Source: an uncultured Coriobacteriaceae bacterium
Lineage (GTDB): Bacteria; Actinomycetota; Coriobacteriia; Coriobacteriales; Eggerthellaceae
Assembly (NCBI GenBank): GCA_900539675.1
Contig: UQDJ01000073.1
Coordinates: 1 to 5,292 of the forward strand
Direction of reading: 5' to 3'
DNA: 5,292 nucleotides
The position numbers and the translations under genes are program-made. The notes beneath the pieces are model-generated. The model was given only the letters and a program-made list of their open reading frames with translations. It was not told where the DNA came from and made no database searches. Of the stretch, positions 1 to 5,186 are shown piece by piece; the stretch's first letter is position 1; each line of letters opens with the position of its first letter.

Positions 1-1315
1 AAGCCGGGTCATTTTCCACATACTTTGGTGTAATAGTATGGGCTTCCATAACACCGCCGGTACGGCCAAAAATGGTGCCTGCGCCGGTCGAGGTGCCCAG
101 TGGGTTGTCGAAGTCCGTTTCTTTCAGCTGATGCACGTTGACGTTGAACATGGAAATCATGCGGCAAAATTCGCGCGTAGTCAGGACTGCATCAATATCT
201 TGGCCGCCTTCAGTGGCAAGCTGCGGAACGCCGCATTCGTACTTTTTGGCCACGCATGGCATGATGGAAATAGTGAAGAGGCGCTTTTTGCCTTCAGCTT
301 CCATCTGTTCTTTCAACGTGTTTTTAATCACGGCGCCCAACATCTGATGCGGGGACTTGCTAGAGGAAAGCTGTGGAACAAATTCAGGGAAATGGTCCTT
401 CGCGAAGCGTACCCAGCCAGGGCAGCAAGAGGTAAACATGGGGCGTTTCTTGCCTGACTTGATGTACTCAATGAATTCGCTGGCTTCTTCCATGATGGTA
501 AGGTCGGCACCGAAGTCGGTGTCGAAAATGCGATCGAAGCCCAATTCGCGAGCTGCTGCTGCCATCAAACCCGGAGTCGCGTCTTCACGCTTAAGATGAA
601 CCATTTCACCCCAAGCGCTACGGACGGCCGGGGCGAATTGAACTACCGTCATAACGTCAGGATCTGCCAGAGCGGCAATAACGCGATCAATATCGCGGCG
701 AACCGTCAATGCGCCAGTGGGGCAGTGGGTGATGCACTGACCACACAGAGAGCAACCTGCCTGGTCAATCGGCACGCCTCCGGTGGTGGTGATGCCACGC
801 TTGTCTGCAGGACCGGACATTTCCCATACCTTGCAGTACTGAATCTGAGCGCATTCGGCAACACAGCGCATACAGCGGATGCACTTGGTGTTGTCGCGCT
901 GTAAGGGGAATGTTTCATCCCAGGGCTCAAACTCAAATGAGGGGCGCTCATCTAGCGGACCAACGTTGAGCATTTGAGCGGCATATTGTAAAGCGCAGGT
1001 GCTGGTTCGCTCACAGGTAGTGCATTCGGAACGATGGTCTTCCAGAATGGTACGCAAATTTTCGCGGCGCTCCTGAACAGCACGAGGCGAATTGGTTCGT
1101 ACGACCATACCATCGCGCACCGGAGTGTTACACGATGCAGCCAGTGCGTCATCGCCTTCAACTTCCACCACGCAAATGCGACAAGAGCCAATTTCGTTAA
1201 TGCCTTTGAGCCAGCACAGAGTGGGTACATGGATGCCAGCCTTTTGGCAAGCATCCAGAATGGTTGCGCCCTCTTCGATCGAAACGGGCTTATTGTCTAC
1301 TGTGATGTTAAACAT
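1..1315 (-). CDS. [FeFe] hydrogenase catalytic subunit, M3-type domain layout (3' end outside window)
   Basis: Catalyses reversible H2 oxidation/proton reduction in the cytoplasm (no signal peptide seen). 438 codons are visible. Domains in order: N-terminal [2Fe-2S] ferredoxin domain (C34, C45, C48, C62); His-Cys [4Fe-4S] site (H94, C98, C101, C107); two ferredoxin [4Fe-4S] motifs (C145/C148/C151/C155 and C188/C191/C194/C198); then the H-cluster domain with motif L1 TSCCPGW (C297, C298) and motif L2 MPCVAKKYE (C354). Motif L3, which supplies the last two H-cluster cysteines, lies beyond base 1. Residues matching the CpI proton path are present: C297, E277, E280 and S317. The ATG overlaps the upstream stop by 8 bases and has an AGGAGG site 11 bases upstream. 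The neighbouring GltD-like gene suggests a glutamate synthase-linked (group A2-like) enzyme. The family call is firm; the subgroup is inference. Maturases HydE/F/G are not in the window. Confidence 0.95.
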   Translation of the reverse strand, partial: MFNITVDNKPVSIEEGATILDACQKAGIHVPTLCWLKGINEIGSCRICVVEVEGDDALAASCNTPVRDGMVVRTNSPRAVQERRENLRTILEDHRSECTTCERTSTCALQYAAQMLNVGPLDERPSFEFEPWDETFPLQRDNTKCIRCMRCVAECAQIQYCKVWEMSGPADKRGITTTGGVPIDQAGCSLCGQCITHCPTGALTVRRDIDRVIAALADPDVMTVVQFAPAVRSAWGEMVHLKREDATPGLMAAAARELGFDRIFDTDFGADLTIMEEASEFIEYIKSGKKRPMFTSCCPGWVRFAKDHFPEFVPQLSSSKSPHQMLGAVIKNTLKEQMEAEGKKRLFTISIMPCVAKKYECGVPQLATEGGQDIDAVLTTREFCRMISMFNVNVHQLKETDFDNPLGTSTGAGTIFGRTGGVMEAHTITPKYVENDPA

Positions 1316-3146
1316 ACAGGACTCGGCCTCCTTCCAAAACGCCGCAGCCGTAGTGGTCACAGCGCAGACAACGGCCGCATTCCTGCTGAGCCTCTTCTAA
1401 ACTCATTTCAATTTCTACAGCGTCAAAGTCGTTTTTACGTTCGCGGGCAGGGCGCTCAACAATGTTGACGCGGCCGCATGCCGTGCGGTTGTTGGGCTTT
1501 GGTGCAGGCGCTGTCACGCCGGGATCGAGCACGTGATCAAAGCCCAAGAAGTGGTCAATGTTGCGGGCAGCAACTTTACCGGCGCCAATTGCAACAATAA
1601 CGGTCTTAGGACCAACCTGGCAGTCGCCACCAACAAATACATTGGATGGAGTGCCAATGCCCTGCAGGTATTCGTTGGCCTTGAAGTACGTGCGGTCAGC
1701 CTCCATGCCAAAGTTTTCAAATGGCAAGGATTCTATGGCTTGGCCAACAGCGATCAAAATAATGTCGGCTTCAATGCGCATCAGTGGCTTGTTAGCTTTA
1801 ACCGGAGCCGGACGATTGCCACGTACGGGGCCAATCATCTGCGGTTGAGTGAACAAAGCGGTGCAGTGACCGTTTTCCACTTCGATGTGATCCGGCGCCT
1901 GCAAGGTGAGCATTTCGATGCCTTCTTGCATAGCAGAATCAATTTCGCTGCGCAGCGCGGTCATATCATCAATGCGTCGACGATAAGCAATAGTTACGCT
2001 TTCGGCGCCAGCGCGCACGCTGGTACGAGCGCAGTCCATAGCAACGTTGCCGCCACCGATAACGACCACCTTCTTACCGGTAAAGTCGGGATATTCGTCA
2101 TCGCCAATCTTGGTCAGCATGTCGACGGCACTCATAACACCTTCGGCGTCCGAGCCTTCCATTTCTAAGGTTTTGCCGCCCTGGGCACCAATAGCAACGT
2201 ATACTGCATCGTATTCAGCGGATATCTGCTTCATTTCTTCGGTGCCGATATGTGTTTCGTAATGCACCGTAATATCGCCTGCGTTCAGAATGGCGCGAAT
2301 GTCTTCATCCAGACGCTCACGTGGGAAACGATAGGCTGGAATGCCGTAGCGCATCATGCCGCCCAGCTTCTTGCGGCCTTCAAATACATGCACTTCGTGA
2401 CCCATCAGAGCACTGAAGTAGGCGCAGGTCAAACCTGAAGGTCCGCCGCCAATAACGGCAATCTTTTTGCCTGTTTTTGGAAGTGCGGGTGGGGTTGCTA
2501 CCTTGTCTGCAGGCATGTTGTCACAAGCAAACTTCTTGATGCCACGAATATTGATAGGTGCATCAATCAGGGTGCGGCGACAGCGCTCTTCGCAGGGGTG
2601 TTCACAGATAAAACCGCAAGCGGTAGGGAAGGGGTTATCCTTGCGCACCATGTTGACGGCGCCTGCATAGTCACCTTCAGCGGTAAGGGCAATATAGCCA
2701 GGAATGTTAACGTGAGCAGGGCACATGGTTTCGCAAGGCACCGTCTGTGCCACGCCTTCTTGGCAGCGGTGCTTTGTGACATGACTGTGGTATTCATCAG
2801 CGAAGGTGTCCAAGCCCTTTAAGAACACTTCAGCTGCATGCCAACCAATGGCACAGTCTGCCGCTTCTTTAATATTGGTTGCTTTCTTGCGCATGATGGA
2901 TAGCGTTTCGGGCGTTCCCTTCAAGTCAAGAACCTGCTTGAGCAAACGCTCCAGATGTGGAATGCCTTCGCGGCATGGCGTGCATTTGCCACATGTTTGG
3001 CAGCCGCTTGACTGCAACAGGGAAAGTTGCAGTGCTATGGGGCACATTCCCGGTGGGGTTGCTTCAATACGACGAGCGAACTCTTGCATGAACGGAACCT
3101 GTTTAGCGTCGTCTTTAGCGACAGGCGCTATTGATAGCTGGCTCAT
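1308..3146 (-). CDS. NuoF-type iron-sulfur / GltD-like FAD-NAD(P)H oxidoreductase, hydrogenase partner subunit
   Basis: 612-residue soluble flavoprotein expected to pass electrons between NAD(P)H and the hydrogenase encoded next. Residues about 20-110 match the C-terminal [4Fe-4S] domain of NuoF/HydB (CGKCTPCREG with C52/C55/C58, and distal C98 in CAIGWHAAE), but the NuoF FMN/NADH core is absent. Residues about 125-210 are the GltD/dihydropyrimidine dehydrogenase-type Fe-S domain (C128, C138, C142; C177, C181, C185, C189). Then come the FAD motif VIGGGPSGL (231-239), the GltD signature around 262-283, the second dinucleotide motif VVIGGGNVAMD (361-371) with YRRR at 388-391 (typical of NADP(H) binding in this family), and the FAD motif VGGDCQVGP (505-513). 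The tail adds C590, C593, C596 and C601, possibly another cluster. The start is fixed by AGGAGGG four bases upstream. It is not glutamate synthase itself: no large subunit is seen. Physiological cofactor and direction are inference. Confidence 0.92.
   Translation of the reverse strand: MSQLSIAPVAKDDAKQVPFMQEFARRIEATPPGMCPIALQLSLLQSSGCQTCGKCTPCREGIPHLERLLKQVLDLKGTPETLSIMRKKATNIKEAADCAIGWHAAEVFLKGLDTFADEYHSHVTKHRCQEGVAQTVPCETMCPAHVNIPGYIALTAEGDYAGAVNMVRKDNPFPTACGFICEHPCEERCRRTLIDAPINIRGIKKFACDNMPADKVATPPALPKTGKKIAVIGGGPSGLTCAYFSALMGHEVHVFEGRKKLGGMMRYGIPAYRFPRERLDEDIRAILNAGDITVHYETHIGTEEMKQISAEYDAVYVAIGAQGGKTLEMEGSDAEGVMSAVDMLTKIGDDEYPDFTGKKVVVIGGGNVAMDCARTSVRAGAESVTIAYRRRIDDMTALRSEIDSAMQEGIEMLTLQAPDHIEVENGHCTALFTQPQMIGPVRGNRPAPVKANKPLMRIEADIILIAVGQAIESLPFENFGMEADRTYFKANEYLQGIGTPSNVFVGGDCQVGPKTVIVAIGAGKVAARNIDHFLGFDHVLDPGVTAPAPKPNNRTACGRVNIVERPARERKNDFDAVEIEMSLEEAQQECGRCLRCDHYGCGVLEGGRVLYV
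1327..1332 (-). promoter_or_regulatory. Ribosome binding site of the hydrogenase gene
   Basis: AGGAGG on the minus strand, 11 bases before the ATG at 1315. It lies inside the last codons of the upstream gene (those encoding Glu-Gly-Gly-Arg), so the hydrogenase start is served from within the preceding reading frame. With the 8-base overlap this supports translational coupling. Confidence 0.75.
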
Positions 3147-3150
3147 CCAT

Positions 3151-3157
3151 CCCTCCT
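3151..3157 (-). promoter_or_regulatory. Ribosome binding site of the GltD-like gene
   Basis: AGGAGGG on the minus strand with a short 4-base gap to the ATG at 3146. It decides for this start over the in-frame Met20 codon and over an overlapping out-of-frame ATG at 3150. It also argues that the protein truly begins at its NuoF-type Fe-S domain and is not a truncated NuoF fusion. Confidence 0.8.
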
Positions 3158-3184
3158 AACGTGTGAACGACAATGTTGGGATTT

Positions 3185-3208
3185 GATGTGTGAGGTCGCA
3201 CACACATC
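3185..3208. promoter_or_regulatory. Inverted repeat, candidate operator or leader hairpin
   Basis: GATGTGTG and CACACATC form a perfect 8-base inverted repeat around 8 bases. An alternative register pairs TGTGTG (3187-3192) with CACACA (3199-3204) around 6 bases. It lies about 40-60 bases upstream of the GltD-like start codon, with no T-run after it on either strand, so an operator or 5' leader structure is likelier than a terminator. The binding protein is unknown. Confidence 0.45.
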
Positions 3209-3231
3209 GGGCAATTTAGCTGCATCGGGCA
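3205..3231. repeat. Direct repeat of CATCGGGCA, 18-base period
   Basis: The 9-mer CATCGGGCA occurs at 3205-3213 and again at 3223-3231. The first copy starts in the right arm of the 3185-3208 dyad; the second lies in the 3220-3236 dyad. The spacing is somewhat under two helical turns, so both copies would lie on roughly the same DNA face. It could be a paired regulator site; chance is possible. Confidence 0.4.
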
Positions 3232-3236
3232 TGCAG
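3220..3236. promoter_or_regulatory. Inverted repeat CTGCAT-5-ATGCAG
   Basis: A perfect 6-base dyad around CGGGC, 11 bases from the 3185-3208 dyad and overlapping the second copy of the direct repeat. It is probably part of the same control region. The sequence alone does not say whether it works as DNA or RNA. Confidence 0.35.
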
Positions 3237-3258
3237 GTGGATTGCACAGGTGAGCTGC

Positions 3259-3273
3259 TGCGTGCTAAACGCA
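3259..3273. promoter_or_regulatory. Inverted repeat TGCGT-5-ACGCA
   Basis: A perfect 5-base dyad around GCTAA. It is short enough to arise by chance, but it is the third dyad within 90 bases upstream of the hydrogenase operon. Confidence 0.25.
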
Positions 3274-3431
3274 TGCATACTCATGAACCATTGTATAGAA
3301 AAGCCGTATCTGATAGTGGCGCACTTTTTTCATAGTTAACAGGACTTTTAATGAACGAGTGTCATGGATTGGCCGCTGACTTTGTCGGGTCAACGGCGCA
3401 ATTTTGGGGGTAAATGGTGGACAAATTTAGT

Positions 3432-3451
3432 CTTTTTGTCCTATCAAAAAG
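3432..3451. promoter_or_regulatory. Inverted repeat CTTTTTG-6-CAAAAAG
   Basis: A perfect 7-base dyad around TCCTAT, immediately upstream of the candidate CoA-transferase promoter. It is AT-rich and has no following T-run, which makes it a poor terminator. Its place next to a possible -35 suits a regulator site, but no known consensus is recognised. Confidence 0.4.
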
Positions 3452-3462
3452 GAATTGATCGA

Positions 3463-3491
3463 TTGTTTCCTATGGAAAGGAGAAATATATA
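3463..3491 (+). promoter_or_regulatory. Candidate promoter of the CoA-transferase gene
   Basis: TTGTTT (3463-3468) and TATATA (3486-3491) are separated by 17 bases and resemble sigma-70-type -35 and -10 boxes with several mismatches. The spacer holds a small dyad, TTTCC-TAT-GGAAA (3466-3478). Transcription from here would give a leader of about 160 bases that includes the 3584-3624 hairpin. This rests on pattern match only. Confidence 0.35.
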
Positions 3492-3583
3492 AGCTAGAAA
3501 CTATTAAATGATTAGACAATCGCGCCCGACTGACCATTATCTAACCCACTCTAAGCGCACATACTGGGAAGGTAACGTAAGAA

Positions 3584-3624
3584 GCCCGTCTGTAGTTTCT
3601 GCACAAGTGGCTTGCAGAACGGGC
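3584..3624 (+). promoter_or_regulatory. Interrupted hairpin in the CoA-transferase leader
   Basis: GCCCG (3584-3588) pairs with CGGGC (3620-3624), and TTCTGCA (3597-3603) pairs with TGCAGAA (3613-3619). The loop is 9 bases and an 8-base one-sided bulge lies at 3589-3596. The two stems stack directly on the 3' side. The structure ends 19 bases before the ribosome site. No T-run follows, and no T-box or riboswitch signature is recognised. It may be a mRNA stability element, a protein-binding leader or an operator. Confidence 0.45.
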
Positions 3625-3643
3625 CCATCGTTAAACATGACGG

Positions 3644-3649
3644 AAGGAG
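3644..3649 (+). promoter_or_regulatory. Ribosome binding site of the CoA-transferase gene
   Basis: AAGGAG with a 9-base gap to the ATG at 3659. Strong and well placed, it supports this start. Confidence 0.8.
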
Positions 3650-3658
3650 AAAGTCTGT

Positions 3659-4975
3659 ATGTCCACCACTACAGATAAACTCAACGGCTATGGCCCTCTT
3701 GCAGGCGTTAAAGTTGTCGAGCTCTGCGAATGGGTTGCTGCTCCTGCTGCCGCGCGTTGCCTGTCCGAAATGGGCGCTCGCGTCATCAAGACTGAACCCC
3801 TTCACGGCGATGCTCAGCGTACCCAGGGTCCTGGCTTTGGTTGCGAAAAGAATGATTTCGAAGATCCTACGTTCGACTTAAACAACACGAATAAGGACCT
3901 TGTTGCTATCAATCTCAAGGACGAAGAAGGCATGAAGTTCATGAAGAAGCTTCTTGCCGATGCTGATGTTTTCGTAGTAAATCTGCGTGACAAGGCATTA
4001 AAGAAGCTTGGCCTTGACTATGACACCCTGCATGAAGAATTCCCAAAGCTTATCTGGGCTCAGATGCGTGGTTATGGCGAGTACGGTGCAGAGAAGGACT
4101 CTCCCGGATATGACGCAGTATGCTGGGCTGCTCGTGGCGGCGTAGCAAACGTATTCCGTGAAAAGGACCAGTCTCCTGCCATTCCTCCGCAAGCATTCGG
4201 TGACAACAACGCTGCTTGCATGCTGGCTGGCGGCATTTGCGCTGCTCTGTTCAACCGTACGCGTACGGGTGAAGGCGAAAAGGTTGTAACCAACCTCTAT
4301 GCAGCTGCAGTATTTGCTGGCGACATCGGTATTTGCGCACAGCAGTTTGGTGCAGACTATCCGAAGACCCGCACCAACGTGCCTAACCCCTTCAACAACA
4401 CCTATCGCACTTCCGATGACAAGTGGATTTATATCTGCATGCCTCAGTACGACAAGTACTACGACATGATGATGGACATCTTCGGTTATCCGGAGCAGAA
4501 GAACAACCCAGACACTAAGGATCTGCCACATCTGAAGGCATCAGGTAAGCAGGTTGAGGTTATTCAGTGGCTCGAAGCAGCTTTCGCAAAGCAGCCTTTT
4601 GATTACTGGATGGAACAGTTCCGCATCAACCAGGTACCTGCTCAGAAGTTGTTCCGCTTCACAGACATTATTAAGGACGAAGAAGCTTACGTGAACGACT
4701 CCCTGCGTTATGTTGAATACGATGGATTCGGCAAGCATGCTCTGCCTATGACCCCGGTTCGCTTCGGTTCTGCAGGCGATCCGCCGGTTATCTTGGCAAA
4801 GCCTATTGGATATCACACCAAGGAAGTTATGAAGAAGTACGGTTATACCGACGACGAAATTGCAGCTATTGAAGCTCGCGGTGGCGTTGGCGTATACCAT
4901 GGCGATCCTATTCCGGACACCATCTTCAAGTCTGAGCGTCAGCTGAAGGGCGAAGCTCCTTGCACGTGGGAATAA
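3659..4975 (+). CDS. Family III (CaiB/BaiF-type) CoA-transferase, FldA/HadA-like
   Basis: Soluble 438-residue enzyme expected to move CoA between an acyl-CoA and a free carboxylate. Family features: N-terminal GVKVVELCEWVAAPAA (16-31), the GARVIKTEP nucleotide-contact region (39-47), NLRDKALKKLGLDYDTL (108-124), and GYGEYG...PGYD, in which D152 is the expected catalytic aspartate (Asp169 of formyl-CoA transferase). Length is normal for the family. From recall, the pattern DLNNTNKD...NLKDEEG, the ARGGV stretch after the aspartate, and PNPFNNTYRTSDD...CMPQYDKYYD follow phenyllactate (FldA) and 2-hydroxyisocaproate (HadA) CoA-transferases more than oxalate or carnitine enzymes. No dehydratase genes are in the window, so the substrate is open; bile-acid and other roles remain possible. 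A oddity is Ala144 where relatives usually have Pro. Lysine codons are strongly biased (31 of 33 AAG), suggesting high expression. It is probably monocistronic, since a terminator follows. Confidence 0.93.
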   Translation: MSTTTDKLNGYGPLAGVKVVELCEWVAAPAAARCLSEMGARVIKTEPLHGDAQRTQGPGFGCEKNDFEDPTFDLNNTNKDLVAINLKDEEGMKFMKKLLADADVFVVNLRDKALKKLGLDYDTLHEEFPKLIWAQMRGYGEYGAEKDSPGYDAVCWAARGGVANVFREKDQSPAIPPQAFGDNNAACMLAGGICAALFNRTRTGEGEKVVTNLYAAAVFAGDIGICAQQFGADYPKTRTNVPNPFNNTYRTSDDKWIYICMPQYDKYYDMMMDIFGYPEQKNNPDTKDLPHLKASGKQVEVIQWLEAAFAKQPFDYWMEQFRINQVPAQKLFRFTDIIKDEEAYVNDSLRYVEYDGFGKHALPMTPVRFGSAGDPPVILAKPIGYHTKEVMKKYGYTDDEIAAIEARGGVGVYHGDPIPDTIFKSERQLKGEAPCTWE

Positions 4976-5017
4976 ACTGGTAAGTTAGTTTTCCGATATT
5001 ACCAGCACATACTTTAC

Positions 5018-5049
5018 GAGAGGCACGCACTTGGTGACGTGCCTCTTTT
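5018..5049 (+). terminator. Intrinsic terminator after the CoA-transferase gene
   Basis: AGAGGCACG (5019-5027) pairs perfectly with CGTGCCTCT (5038-5046), with a further G-T pair outside it. CAC/GTG can partly close the 10-base loop. The 3' arm runs into a short T-run (5046-5049). It lies 42 bases after the stop codon. The T-tract is short, so termination may be incomplete. Confidence 0.8.
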
Positions 5050-5106
5050 CGTAGTGTGCCGAGCGGGGTGTATTTTCCGGCCGATCGAGATGCTCTTTCT
5101 GGTGTG

Positions 5107-5134
5107 TTGCATGGGAGAATACCGGTATTATTAT
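5107..5134 (+). promoter_or_regulatory. Candidate promoter of the alpha/beta hydrolase gene
   Basis: TTGCAT (5107-5112), a 16-base spacer, then TATTAT (5129-5134) in an AT-rich stretch about 50 bases before the start codon. The -10 is near consensus and the -35 is weak. The preceding terminator makes an own promoter plausible. Confidence 0.35.
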
Positions 5135-5173
5135 TAGTGGGATTATTAATGGGGATATACATATTACCTGATC

Positions 5174-5180
5174 GAGGGAG
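5174..5180 (+). promoter_or_regulatory. Ribosome binding site of the hydrolase gene
   Basis: GAGGGAG with a 6-base gap to the ATG at 5187. It supports a true gene start there even though only 35 codons are visible. Confidence 0.65.
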
Positions 5181-5186
5181 TGGGTC

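Larger units (their letters stand above)
3147..3658. other. Divergent intergenic region, dyad-rich, no convincing gene
   Basis: 512 bases separate the two divergent start codons. I see no tRNA and no credible protein gene. The half nearest the hydrogenase operon (3185-3273) holds three perfect dyads and a 9-base direct repeat. The half nearest the CoA-transferase holds two further dyads and a long interrupted hairpin just before the ribosome site. For the minus strand, the best -10-like string I found is TACAAT (plus coordinates 3290-3295), about 145 bases before the start codon and without a recognisable -35. That operon's promoter is therefore not assigned. Confidence 0.7.

Noticed and set aside
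1533..2168. Long plus-strand open frame (211 codons) opposite the GltD-like gene
   Set aside because: It is antisense to a gene with clear cofactor motifs, shows no recognisable domain, and is one of several such frames that good coding sequence produces on the opposite strand.
2900..3146. GltD-like protein as a truncated NuoF fusion or pseudogene
   Set aside because: An ideal ribosome site sits directly before the ATG, and no NuoF core is encoded upstream. The frame is intact to a stop that overlaps the next gene.
3159..3176. Rex-type redox operator near TGTGAACGACAAT
   Set aside because: Only a single half-site-like string is present. The matching inverted half is missing at the needed spacing.
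3351..3413. Possible 20-residue leader peptide (MNECHGLAADF...) in the intergenic region
   Set aside because: Only a weak AGGA lies upstream. No run of regulatory codons and no attenuator follows. A short frame like this is expected by chance.
3432..3451. CTTTTTG/CAAAAAG dyad as an intrinsic terminator
   Set aside because: The stem is AT-rich and not followed by a T-run on either strand, and no gene ends nearby.
3364..3492. 42-codon plus-strand frame starting at 3364
   Set aside because: It has no ribosome site, overlaps another short frame and the candidate promoter, and its sequence resembles no known family.
3584..3658. T-box or known riboswitch ahead of the CoA-transferase
   Set aside because: I find no T-box core sequence, no terminator/antiterminator pair and no recognised aptamer motif; only a hairpin can be supported.
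3998..4531. Minus-strand open frame of 177 codons inside the CoA-transferase gene
   Set aside because: It lies wholly within a gene with a catalytic motif and strong codon bias, and its own protein has no recognisable family.
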